Assembly (NCBI GenBank): GCA_944376455.1
Contig: CALWCO010000011.1
Span: 1-40,134, forward strand
Length of the DNA stretch: 40,134 nt
Origin: an uncultured Clostridia bacterium
GTDB lineage: Bacteria > Bacillota > Clostridia > Christensenellales > Borkfalkiaceae
Reading direction: 5' to 3'
Below the pieces are notes generated by a model. That model saw nothing but the letters and a program-made list of their open reading frames with translations, had not been told where the DNA came from and did no database searches. Shown here in pieces: positions 24,991 to 32,078 of this stretch. The translations under genes and the position numbers were made by a program. Each line of letters starts with the position of its first letter. Positions within the stretch are counted from its first letter, which is position 1.

Positions 24991-26160
24991 ATGGTAACCA
25001 TGACTACAGCGGATAACGCATTGAAATCTTTTTATCTCGGAGCGGTTTCCGATATGTTGAACACGTCGGTCAATCCTCTGCTTGCACAGATCAAGCAGAG
25101 CACGGCGGACGTATGGGGCAAGGACGTGCGCCGTCTGGTGCGTTACGGCGTCAACGGCGGCGTCGGCGCGGGCACCGAAGCGGGCAATCTCCCCGCGGCA
25201 GGCGGCAACCGTTATGCGCAGTTCGTCACCACGCTGAAGAACCTTTTCGGCACCATCGAAATTTCCGATAAGGCCATTCGTTCTTCGGCCAACAACGAGG
25301 GCGCGTTCGTCAACCTTCTGAGCGACGAAATGGACGGGCTGATCAAGAGCTCTTCCTTCAATTTCGGCAGAATGCTCTTCGGCGACGGCAGCGGCACGCT
25401 GACCAAAGTGTCGAGCATTGCGGGCGGCGTCGTGACCGTCGAAAGCGTCAAAAATCTCGCCGAGGGCATGATCGTCGACTTCGTCTCCGCATCGGGCAAT
25501 TCCGTGCTGGCGGGCGGAAGAACCATCCTTTCGATTAACCGTGCGAACAAAACCGTGACGGTGGACGGCGTGACACTGACGAGCGAAGGCGTGCCCGCGG
25601 ATTCCCGCATCGTCGTACAGAATTCCGACGGCCTGGAACTGACGGGTCTGGGCGCGATTTTCGGCGATGGCGACACGCTCTATGGCGTCAGTCGCGAGGA
25701 CAACGAGTGGATGAACCCTTACAAGAAGGACAGCGTCGGTTCGATCAGCGAAACGGCCATTCAGACGGCGATCGACTATCTGGAAGAGACGTCGGGCAGC
25801 CGCGTCAATTTCATCGTCTGCTCCTGGGGCGTCAAGCGCGCGTTGGCCGAGTATTTCTCGACCTACAAGCGCATTGTGGACACGATGGAGCTGGCGGGCG
25901 GCTATAAGGCCATGAGCTTCAACGGCATTCCCGTCGTCGCCGACAGATTCTGCCCCGACGGCACGATGTACCTTTTGAATACGGACGATTTCTGTCTGCA
26001 TCAGCTCTGCGACTGGCAGTGGCTGGAGGGCGAGGACGGCAAGGTTCTGCGCCAGGTGGCGGGTAAACCCGTCTACACGGCGACCCTCGTCAAGTATGCC
26101 GACCTGGTCTGTACCCGTCCCTGCGGGCAGGCGATGCTGTCGGGTATCACCGAAAAGTAA
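24991..26160 (+). CDS. Major capsid protein (HK97 fold)
   Basis: A 389-residue coat protein. Residues ~15-130 cover the N-arm and E-loop region (RYAQFVTTLKNLFGTIEISDKAIR), ~135-212 look like an inserted beta-rich domain (GGVVTVESVKNLAEGMIVDF), and ~235-385 cover the P and A domains, with FIVCSWGVKRALAEYF and FNGIPVVADRFCPDGTMYLLN. This is the pattern of P22-like and Firmicutes coats with an insertion domain. Codon use is strongly biased toward C-ending codons, as expected for a highly expressed gene. AGGAGA precedes the start. Confidence 0.85.
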   Translation: MVTMTTADNALKSFYLGAVSDMLNTSVNPLLAQIKQSTADVWGKDVRRLVRYGVNGGVGAGTEAGNLPAAGGNRYAQFVTTLKNLFGTIEISDKAIRSSANNEGAFVNLLSDEMDGLIKSSSFNFGRMLFGDGSGTLTKVSSIAGGVVTVESVKNLAEGMIVDFVSASGNSVLAGGRTILSINRANKTVTVDGVTLTSEGVPADSRIVVQNSDGLELTGLGAIFGDGDTLYGVSREDNEWMNPYKKDSVGSISETAIQTAIDYLEETSGSRVNFIVCSWGVKRALAEYFSTYKRIVDTMELAGGYKAMSFNGIPVVADRFCPDGTMYLLNTDDFCLHQLCDWQWLEGEDGKVLRQVAGKPVYTATLVKYADLVCTRPCGQAMLSGITEK

Positions 26161-26245
26161 AATGATTGCAGTGTCTTTCGTTTGCCGCGCCGCATGGCGA
26201 TAAAGCGCACGGCGGCGCGGCGGCGCGGCGGCGGGAGACGGGGTC

Positions 26246-26291
26246 GGGCAGGGAATTGGAATAATTTTCCGTTCTCTGCCCATATTTTTTG
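26246..26291 (+). terminator. Terminator-like hairpin between capsid and neck genes
   Basis: GGGCAG and CTGCCC enclose a second pairing of GGAA with TTCC, followed by ATATTTTTT, and then the ribosome site of the next gene. It could partly stop transcription after the capsid gene and lower the neck proteins. A GC-rich GGCGGCGCGG-type run (26211-26234) lies just before. Confidence 0.45.
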
Positions 26292-26308
26292 CAGGAGGAG
26301 TTAAAAAA

Positions 26309-26974
26309 ATGATGTTTGTCAAAGACATAGCGGCACAGGCGGCGTTTCTGCTCGGAAAAGAGGATCTTTTCCGCTATCTGAAAGGGGAATTCGCGCCTGA
26401 AGAAGGATCGACGCCGACTGCGGCAGGGCAAGGAACAACCCCGTCGGACGGGGACGGCATGCCCGCGTCCGACGGCCAAGACGGGACGGTCGATGCGGAG
26501 AAATTGCGCGAATTGAAACGGGAAGCCGACATTCTTTTGCGCTGTTATAACATCGTGGAAAACGAGGTCGCGCTCGATTATCTGCCTCTGACGGCGGAGG
26601 AGACCATTGTCTGCGACACGGGCGCACTGCCCTACACCGCGTTTCTGCGCGCGCCCGTATCCATTCTGTCCGTGACGGACGAGTACGGCAACAAACTGCC
26701 CTACACCGTCTTTCCCGAGTACCTGCGCACGCGTGCGGGTACGTCGGTGGTTACTTATTCCTATTCTCCCGAGTCCAAGCGTCTTTGCGACGCCAGCGAA
26801 TATGCCGCGCGCGTGCCCGAGCGTTTACTCTCTTACGGCGTGGCGTGCGAATATTGCCTGATTTCGGGTCTGTACGACGAAGCGCTGGTGTGGGATAAGA
26901 AATACAAAGACGCGCTTCTCTGCGCGCATTCGGCCTCCCGCCCGCGCGTCATCCGTTCCAGGAGGTGGGTATAA
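26309..26974 (+). CDS. Head-tail adaptor-like phage protein
   Basis: A 221-residue protein directly after the capsid gene. The N-terminal helix (VKDIAAQAAFLLGKED) is followed by a low-complexity Gly/Thr/Asp linker (~30-62), then a helical body with LLRCYNIVENEVALDYLPL. A beta-rich middle follows (FLRAPVSILSVTDEYGNKLPY), and RVIRSRRWV ends the protein. Helical adaptors of the gp6/gp4 type occupy this position and seal the portal. Assignment is from position and overall shape only. The ribosome site is GCAGGAGG. Confidence 0.55.
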   Translation: MMFVKDIAAQAAFLLGKEDLFRYLKGEFAPEEGSTPTAAGQGTTPSDGDGMPASDGQDGTVDAEKLRELKREADILLRCYNIVENEVALDYLPLTAEETIVCDTGALPYTAFLRAPVSILSVTDEYGNKLPYTVFPEYLRTRAGTSVVTYSYSPESKRLCDASEYAARVPERLLSYGVACEYCLISGLYDEALVWDKKYKDALLCAHSASRPRVIRSRRWV

Positions 26975-26977
26975 GTC

Positions 26978-28381
26978 ATGCCGATTTATAAAAAAGAGGT
27001 ATCCGTGCCCGCGTTGAGCTATAAAACCGTGAATTTTTCTTTTTCCGCGTCTCCGCGCGGCGAACGCGCCGTAAGCGGTGTTCTGTATCCCGTGAAAAGT
27101 CTCAATTTTCGGACGTCGGGAGAAGGAATGGGCGTCGTCGCGGGGCCGGAATTGCTGTGTGCCGTGCAGGCGTTCGGCGAACACGCGCCCGCGGCGGTCT
27201 ATGTTTTGCATACGGCGGCGGGGCCGGGGATCGTTTTCTTTTCACAGGGGAAATTGTATGCCTGTACTTTGACGGAGGCGGACGGGACGCTCTCCGCACC
27301 CGCGGAAATTGCGACGGGCGGCGTTATCTTTGCCGCGCCGCCGCAGGCGGCATATTTTGTGGACGCCGCGGGCGGTCCCGCGCTGTTTTTCTTTGCCCCC
27401 GAGGGTTGTTTTGTGTGGAACGGAGAGGACTTCTCCGCCGTAACGGACGCGCCTGCGGCGGCGATGGGCTGTACATACTATGAGAGGATTTTTCTCGTTT
27501 CGGACTCCGTCGGATACAGGGTATATTTTTCCGCACCGCTCGACGAAACGGCTTGGGAGACGGCTTACCGCACGGCGGGATATGTCGATCTTGCGCCCGA
27601 ATACGGGCGTATCGATGCCCTGATCCCCTGCGGGGATAAGATCGTCGCCCTGCGCGAACGCGGAGCGAGCGTGCTGCAGGCGGAGGGGGAAAATTCCGAT
27701 TTTTCTTGCGTATCGATGCCCGCATCCTTCGGAAGGGTGTTTGCGTGTTCGGCGCAGGCGATCGGGGAAGATGTCATTTTTCTTTCTTCCGACGGACTGT
27801 ACGCCCATGACGGCGACAAGGCGCGCCGCATCGCGGACGAATGGTTTTCCTTTGCGCCGCCGTCGGCCGATCCGCAGTGTATTTCCGCCGTCAGCGGGGG
27901 AGAATATATACTGTCCTATCTCACGGTAACGGGGGAGCGGCGCACCCTTTTTTACAATCCCGAAACCGAGCGCGGATTTCTTTCCGACGTCGGACTTTCC
28001 GCGCCCGTTTACGGCGCGGAGAAAGGACTTTTATTTTCCGAAGCGGGGCTGTGCCGTCGGACGTCCGACGTGGGTGAAAACCGCTTGACGGGATTGTGGG
28101 AGAGCGGGTATACCCTCTTCGGGCTCGGCGCAGGCCGCAAGCTGTTGCGCCGACTCACCCTCTTCGGAAAGGGGAAAATCAAATTGACAATCCAAGGGGA
28201 GCATGCCCGCAATAAATTGGTATATGCCGTCTGTTTGGACGGACAGTTTTTTGTGTTGCCGCTGTTGCGCGATACGAGCTTTTCCTTCCGCTTGGAAAGC
28301 GAAGGCGGCGAGTGCCTGTTGAGCGGGCTGCAAGCAGAGGTTGCGGCATTGAAAGGGGGAGCGAAAGAGTATGGAGCTTGA
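26978..28381 (+). CDS. Beta-propeller neck protein, P22 gp10-like (DNA stabilisation type)
   Basis: A 467-residue beta-rich protein. Repeated strands such as AVYVLHTAAGPGIVFFSQGKLYACTL, YERIFLVSD, IDALIPCGDKIVALRE and VIFLSSDGLYAHDGD suggest a propeller, followed by a C-terminal beta domain. In podoviruses such a propeller protein (P22 gp10, T7 gp12) forms the tail hub below the portal. It starts 3 nt after the previous gene and the next gene begins inside its end. No homology search was possible, so the name rests on fold impression and gene order. Confidence 0.55.
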   Translation: MPIYKKEVSVPALSYKTVNFSFSASPRGERAVSGVLYPVKSLNFRTSGEGMGVVAGPELLCAVQAFGEHAPAAVYVLHTAAGPGIVFFSQGKLYACTLTEADGTLSAPAEIATGGVIFAAPPQAAYFVDAAGGPALFFFAPEGCFVWNGEDFSAVTDAPAAAMGCTYYERIFLVSDSVGYRVYFSAPLDETAWETAYRTAGYVDLAPEYGRIDALIPCGDKIVALRERGASVLQAEGENSDFSCVSMPASFGRVFACSAQAIGEDVIFLSSDGLYAHDGDKARRIADEWFSFAPPSADPQCISAVSGGEYILSYLTVTGERRTLFYNPETERGFLSDVGLSAPVYGAEKGLLFSEAGLCRRTSDVGENRLTGLWESGYTLFGLGAGRKLLRRLTLFGKGKIKLTIQGEHARNKLVYAVCLDGQFFVLPLLRDTSFSFRLESEGGECLLSGLQAEVAALKGGAKEYGA

Positions 28382-28862
28382 TATTCTGGAACTTATCGGT
28401 TTACAGGAAAGTGAACTGTCGAAATCGGCGCTCTCAATTGCACGCGACGCGCAGGAGAAGAAAAACGAGCTGACCGTAAGGTTGGAAGAGGATAAGCAGA
28501 AAGTTTATTACGACCTGTTAAAACAGGGCATGCTCCGCTCTTCGATGTTGACGGACGCGCAGGCGGAATTGCAAAGCGTCTATGATGCGGAAGTTGCGGC
28601 TCTCGCGGACGATCTTCTGTTCCGCATCGAATATCTTGAAGGAGGAGACGGAAGCGATACGCAGTATTCTTATCCCGATAACCCCGATTATTCTCTGGAT
28701 GCAGCCGAACGGTATTATGTCGTGCAGGACTATTACATGGCGATGACCGACGCCAAAGTGCGCTTTGCGCTCTTTCAGGCGGATCCGATTGCAGCCGATT
28801 ATCTTGGACAGTTTTATAACACGCTGTACGAGCGGTTGCGCTCTTATGCGGAGTACGAATAA
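28371..28862 (+). CDS. Unknown helical protein, last gene of the phage module
   Basis: A 163-residue protein not recognised. It is mostly helical. A charged coiled-coil-like first half has ARDAQEKKNELTVRLEEDK, then an acidic Tyr/Asp/Pro linker (~92-108), then a second helical half with YYVVQDYYMAMTDAKVRFAL. It overlaps the propeller gene by 11 nt, so it is translationally coupled to it. By position it could be a needle or plug, a tail substitute, or an internal protein. Nothing in it looks like a lysis or tail-fibre protein. Confidence 0.6.
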   Translation: MELDILELIGLQESELSKSALSIARDAQEKKNELTVRLEEDKQKVYYDLLKQGMLRSSMLTDAQAELQSVYDAEVAALADDLLFRIEYLEGGDGSDTQYSYPDNPDYSLDAAERYYVVQDYYMAMTDAKVRFALFQADPIAADYLGQFYNTLYERLRSYAEYE

Positions 28863-29000
28863 AGCATTTTGCAATGGCTTGTTTGCAGGGAGTATAAGTG
28901 CTTTTCGGTGAAAAGCAAAAAAGTCAACGGAGCGGCGGTATGGACGTGTACACAGGTGCAGACAATATAAAATAAAGGGACGCAAAGACAAAAGAAATAG
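28863..29000. other. Spacer after the phage module
   Basis: No gene is seen. A small hairpin GCTTTTC/GAAAAGC lies near 28901-28918, followed by a short A-run. Confidence 0.4.
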
Positions 29001-29077
29001 GGTGCGGGGCATTGAATGCCCCGCGCCTTCTTTGTATAGAAAAACCCGCGGACTATCCGCGGTTTTTTCTATACAAA
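29001..29077 (+). terminator. Tandem terminators ending the phage operon
   Basis: The first stem pairs 29001-29013 with 29015-29027. The second is a near-perfect 21-bp palindrome (29031-29051 with 29057-29077, one mismatch, loop ACTAT). It contains CCGCGG followed by TTTTTT and can act on both strands. Confidence 0.85.
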
Positions 29078-29158
29078 AAATGCCGTCGGAGTAGACCCCG
29101 ACGGCATGGCTTATGAGAAAGCCCCCAACCGATAATGACGTATTATCGGTTCGACCTT
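29073..29158 (-). ncRNA. Candidate small RNA 1 (about 85 nt)
   Basis: It starts about 7 nt after a good promoter (29165-29193). Its predicted structure is ACCGATAAT/ATTATCGGT (29148-29127 region), GGCTT/AAGCC, and a 10-bp terminator stem (29107-29080) followed by six U. No ribosome site or reading frame is visible. The class is not recognised. Its 5' start AATATCA is shared with the second candidate. Confidence 0.55.
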
Positions 29159-29164
29159 GATATT

Positions 29165-29193
29165 AGTATAATTTCTTTTTATAAAAAAGTCAA
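29165..29193 (-). promoter_or_regulatory. Promoter of candidate small RNA 1
   Basis: Minus strand TTGACT (29193-29188), 17-nt spacer, TATACT (29170-29165). Confidence 0.7.
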
Positions 29194-29218
29194 TTGAAAA
29201 GAATGTTTTTTGCAGGAA

Positions 29219-29263
29219 AAAATGTTAATATATAAAATGTTAATATATAAAATGTTAATATAT
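29219..29263. repeat. Three perfect 15-bp AT-rich tandem repeats
   Basis: AAAATGTTAATATAT is repeated three times head to tail (29219-29233, 29234-29248, 29249-29263) between the two small-RNA candidates. It is iteron-like in look, but no replication gene is near. Replication slippage is an alternative. Confidence 0.85.
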
Positions 29264-29330
29264 AAATAGAATTAATATGGAAAAAATAACCGGTTTCACC
29301 TTTGATTCATGGCGTAAAAAGATGAGAGAA

Positions 29331-29388
29331 TAAAAAAGAGCCGCCTACTCGACCATCGGCGACAGAAACAAATATTTTTGTTTCATCT
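29331..29388 (-). ncRNA. Candidate small RNA 2 (about 58 nt)
   Basis: It begins AATATCAGATG after its promoter. It then folds GAAACAAA/TTTGTTTC and a terminator stem GTCGCC/GGCGGC (29363-29358 with 29345-29340) followed by CTC and... on the minus strand CTTTTTT. No coding signal is seen. The spacing and shared start sequence suggest it is related to candidate 1. Confidence 0.5.
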
Positions 29389-29394
29389 GATATT

Positions 29395-29424
29395 AGGATA
29401 ATCCCAAACATTCGAAAAAGTCAA
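29395..29424 (-). promoter_or_regulatory. Promoter of candidate small RNA 2
   Basis: Minus strand TTGACT (29424-29419), 18-nt spacer, TATCCT (29400-29395). Confidence 0.55.
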
Positions 29425-29463
29425 GCGGAATTGAAAGTCGCGTTATTTTCTTTCCGAATAGCC

Positions 29464-29493
29464 AAAACGGCACCCTGATCAGGGTGCCGTTTG
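29464..29493 (-). terminator. Terminator of the tRNA cluster
   Basis: CGGCACCCT pairs with AGGGTGCCG around GATC. TTTT follows on the minus strand. Confidence 0.85.
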
Positions 29494-29494
29494 G

Positions 29495-29579
29495 TGGTGG
29501 GCAGAGGTGGATTCGAACCACCGAAGTCGGAGACGTCAGATTTACAGTCTGATCCATTTGGCCGCTCTGGAATCTGCCC
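29495..29579 (-). tRNA. tRNA-Tyr (GUA)
   Basis: An 85-nt class II tRNA with a long variable arm. The anticodon stem TCAGA/TCTGA encloses CTGTAAA. CCA is encoded. It is last in the leftward five-tRNA cluster. Confidence 0.95.
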
Positions 29580-29598
29580 ATGTTGTCTTATATATAAT

Positions 29599-29674
29599 TG
29601 GAGCTGGCGATTGGAATCGAACCCACAACCTGCTGATTACAAATCAGCTGCTCTGCCAATTGAGCTACACCAGC
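29599..29674 (-). tRNA. tRNA-Thr (UGU)
   Basis: 76 nt with encoded CCA. Acceptor GCTGGTG; anticodon loop TTTGTAA gives UGU. Confidence 0.95.
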
Positions 29675-29677
29675 AAA

Positions 29678-29753
29678 TGGTGCCTTGGGGTGGAATCGAA
29701 CCGCCGACATAAGGATTTTCAGTCCTCCGCTCTACCAACTGAGCTACCAAGGC
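29678..29753 (-). tRNA. tRNA-Phe (GAA)
   Basis: 76 nt with encoded CCA. Acceptor GCCTTGG; anticodon loop CTGAAAA gives GAA. Only 3 nt separate it from tRNA-Thr. Confidence 0.95.
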
Positions 29754-29798
29754 ATGAAGCTCCGTTTTTTACTCAAAAAACGGGGCGTAAAAAAGAAA

Positions 29799-29875
29799 TG
29801 GCGACCCAAAACGGGCTCGAACCGTCGACCTCCAGCGTGACAGGCTGGCGCTCTAACCAACTGAGCTATTGGGCC
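29799..29875 (-). tRNA. tRNA-Asp (GUC)
   Basis: 77 nt with encoded CCA. Acceptor GGCCCAA; anticodon loop CTGTCAC gives GUC. Confidence 0.95.
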
Positions 29876-29900
29876 ATTCCGAAAAAAATATTTTGTTACA

Positions 29901-29977
29901 TGGTGGGCCTTCACGGACTCGAACCGCGGACCGATCGGTTATGAGCCGACTGCTCTAACCAACTGAGCTAAAGGCCC
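29901..29977 (-). tRNA. tRNA-Met (CAU), elongator type
   Basis: 77 nt with encoded CCA, acceptor GGGCCTT, anticodon CAU. The first base pair G-C argues against an initiator tRNA. A lysidine-modified Ile tRNA cannot be fully excluded. It is first in the cluster. Confidence 0.9.
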
Positions 29978-30018
29978 GTTTTTGCACACGGCGCTTTGTT
30001 CTCACACAACGCTTGTTT

Positions 30019-30047
30019 ATAATATTATAAAATGATTGAAAAGTCAA
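30019..30047 (-). promoter_or_regulatory. Promoter of the tRNA cluster
   Basis: Minus strand TTGACT (30047-30042), 17-nt spacer, TATTAT (30024-30019), about 40 nt before tRNA-Met. Confidence 0.75.
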
Positions 30048-30325
30048 GCGTTTTTTTATGCGTTTATAAAAAAAATCACAAAAAATTTTTGCGTCCTTTT
30101 TCGCGCTTATTTTTCATAAAAATCCAATATTTTCCCCGCCTTTTCCGTTACACTTTATAATCGTACGGACGATAGTTTGTGCGGGCTTTGACGGTGCTAT
30201 GCGTTATATGCGTTATGTCGGTTGTGCCGCTATGTCCGACGGCGTCGAAAGGCATCGGCGTTACCCCCGCGATCGACGCAGTCTGTGCGGCGGCGGATGA
30301 AAATATTTACAGGAGGGGAGCGGGC

Positions 30326-30634
30326 ATGAAAATAACTTCCCGTGTGGCGGGAGAAAAATTGTGGCTGTATCTCGAGGGGGAGATGGACGAATGCACCGTG
30401 GCGGAGATGCGCCGCGCGGCGGACGGTATATTGGACGAACATCCTCTGGCGCGGCAGGTTGTTTTTAATCTGGCGGGCGTGCGGTTCATGGACTCCACGG
30501 GCATAGGGTTTCTGATTGGCCGATACAAAAAAATTCAGCGGTTCGGCGGAAAAATGTATCTGGAGAATCCCAACGTATCCGCCGATAAAGTGCTCGCCGT
30601 GAGCGGCGTGTATTCCCTGATACCCAAACTGTGA
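30326..30634 (+). CDS. spoIIAA: Anti-sigma F factor antagonist SpoIIAA
   Basis: A 102-residue STAS-domain protein. The phosphorylated Ser57 lies in FMDSTGIGFLIGRYK. Unphosphorylated SpoIIAA binds SpoIIAB and frees sigma F in the forespore. The ATG at 30326 follows AGGAGGGG; the reading frame continues upstream but has no ribosome site. It is first in the spoIIAA-spoIIAB-sigF operon. No dacF precedes it. A TATAAT at about 30156 and a duplicated ATGCGTTAT (near 30199-30216) lie in the 278-nt upstream spacer. A sigma-H promoter is expected from the family but not evident to me. Confidence 0.93.
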   Translation: MKITSRVAGEKLWLYLEGEMDECTVAEMRRAADGILDEHPLARQVVFNLAGVRFMDSTGIGFLIGRYKKIQRFGGKMYLENPNVSADKVLAVSGVYSLIPKL

Positions 30635-30657
30635 ACTGTGAGAAGGAGAGAAAACGG

Positions 30658-31095
30658 ATGAATAATCATATGCGTCTGGAATGCGAAGCCATTTCCGAAA
30701 ACGAAATTTTTGCGCGCAACGCCGTTGCGCTGTTTGTACTGCCGCTGGAGCCCGATCTTACCGAGCTTTCCGACATCAAGACGGCGGTATCCGAAGCGGT
30801 CACCAACTGCATCGTGCACGCTTACGGCGGACAAGGCGGGACCATTGCGATCGAGTGCTCGCTCGAAGAGCGCACCATACATATTAAAATTGCGGACAAC
30901 GGTAAGGGGATTGCGGATGTGGAAGAGGCGATGCAGCCTTTTTTCACCACTTTGCCGGGGGAGGAACGCTCGGGCATGGGGTTCACCATCATGCAGACGT
31001 TTATGTCGGATTTTAAGGTGGAATCTGTCTTGGGCAAGGGTACGACTGTATTTATGAGCAAGACGATAGGTGCGGGTAAAAAGGAAAATGCTTGA
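30658..31095 (+). CDS. spoIIAB: Anti-sigma F factor SpoIIAB (serine kinase)
   Basis: A 145-residue GHKL-type ATPase. The N box VSEAVTNCIVHAYGG, the G1 box IADNGKGIADVEEA and the G2-like GEERSGMGFTIM are all present. It binds and inhibits sigma F and phosphorylates SpoIIAA. The ATG at 30658 follows GAAGGAGAG. It ends inside the start of sigF with an 8-nt overlap (ATGCTTGA), which couples antisigma and sigma synthesis. Confidence 0.94.
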   Translation: MNNHMRLECEAISENEIFARNAVALFVLPLEPDLTELSDIKTAVSEAVTNCIVHAYGGQGGTIAIECSLEERTIHIKIADNGKGIADVEEAMQPFFTTLPGEERSGMGFTIMQTFMSDFKVESVLGKGTTVFMSKTIGAGKKENA

Positions 31096-31813
31096 TGAAA
31101 AACAGACCTTGGAATATGTCCGTCTGGCAAAACAGGGGGATCAGAATGCAAAGGAAGTGCTGTTGGTGGAAAATGCGTCCCTTTTGAAATGTATCGTCAA
31201 ACGATATTTGCATAAGGGCGTGGAATACGACGATCTCATGCAGCTTGCGTCCATCGGATTTTTAAAAGCCCTTGCGGGGTTTGACGAGTCCTTCGGTGTG
31301 CGCCTTTCGACTTATGCCGTGCCCATGATCGCGGGGGAGATCAAGCGGTTCATGCGCGACGACGGATCCATCAAGGTTTCGCGCGCCATCAAGCGCACGG
31401 CACGTGAGATCAACGCTTTTATAGAGAATTATTCCGTATCGCACGGGGAACAGCCGGACATCAGGACGATCGCCGAAAAATTCGGCATGGAGGAGGGAGA
31501 GGTCGTTTTCGCGCTCGATTCCTGTAAGATGCCCGTATCCTTGTACGATCAGGGAGAGTATAAGGACGAAAAGACGCAGGAGCTGGTGGAGAAATTGCCC
31601 GCGCGGGACAACCAGGACGAAATGATCGAGACGTTACAGCTCCGTTCGGCCATCGAAAGCCTGCCCGAGCGCGAGCGCAAGATCATCGTGCTCCGTTATT
31701 TCCGCGATATGACACAGAGCGAAGTGGCGCGTCGCATCGGTGTTTCGCAGGTGCAGATTTCCCGCATCGAAACGCGGATCATGAAGGATTTCCGTCTACG
31801 GCTCGCCGAATAA
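31088..31813 (+). CDS. sigF: Sporulation sigma factor F
   Basis: A 241-residue sigma-70-type factor without region 1. Region 2 has EYDDLMQLASIGFLKALAGFD and LSTYAVPMIAGEIKRFMRDDG. Region 3 covers VSRAIKRTAREINAFI, and region 4 ends with the HTH MTQSEVARRIGVSQVQISRIE. It directs early forespore genes. Start at the ATG overlapping spoIIAB, with AAAAGGAAA before it. Presence of this set strongly suggests endospore formation. A strong terminator follows. Confidence 0.95.
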   Translation: MLDEKQTLEYVRLAKQGDQNAKEVLLVENASLLKCIVKRYLHKGVEYDDLMQLASIGFLKALAGFDESFGVRLSTYAVPMIAGEIKRFMRDDGSIKVSRAIKRTAREINAFIENYSVSHGEQPDIRTIAEKFGMEEGEVVFALDSCKMPVSLYDQGEYKDEKTQELVEKLPARDNQDEMIETLQLRSAIESLPERERKIIVLRYFRDMTQSEVARRIGVSQVQISRIETRIMKDFRLRLAE

Positions 31814-31847
31814 AAAATATCGTCGCGATGCACGTTGAAAGTTTTGT

Positions 31848-31885
31848 GCCGCCGCTTGCGCGTTTACGCGCAAGCGGCGGTATTT
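31848..31885 (+). terminator. Terminator of the spoIIA operon
   Basis: CCGCCGCTTGCGCG pairs with CGCGCAAGCGGCGG around TTTA, followed by TATTTTT. Confidence 0.9.
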
Positions 31886-32078
31886 TTATGCCTTGTTTAT
31901 GGGCATGCCCCCTTCGGATAGTTTTTTTCGATACGGCCGTCCGCGCGACCTCTTTTTGTTTTGCGCGGGCGTTGTGCGGGTGTTGCGCGCGGGCGCGGCA
32001 GAAAAAAGCCGAGCGCGGGACCGTATAAAAAGAACGCAAAAGGGAACAATAGGGATATAACCGAAAAGGAGAACAGAC

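Noticed and set aside
28970-29027. GGGACGCAAAG resembling part of a c-di-GMP-I riboswitch
   Set aside because: The other conserved blocks (such as GGCAAACC upstream and the P1 closing stem) are missing, and no gene follows on that strand.
29219-29263. CRISPR array
   Set aside because: The three units are directly adjacent with no spacers, and no cas genes are present.
29495-29579. tRNA-Tyr 3' end as an attachment site for the phage module
   Set aside because: No direct repeat of the tRNA 3' end was found at the left side of the module (19.1-19.4 kb), and no integrase is present.
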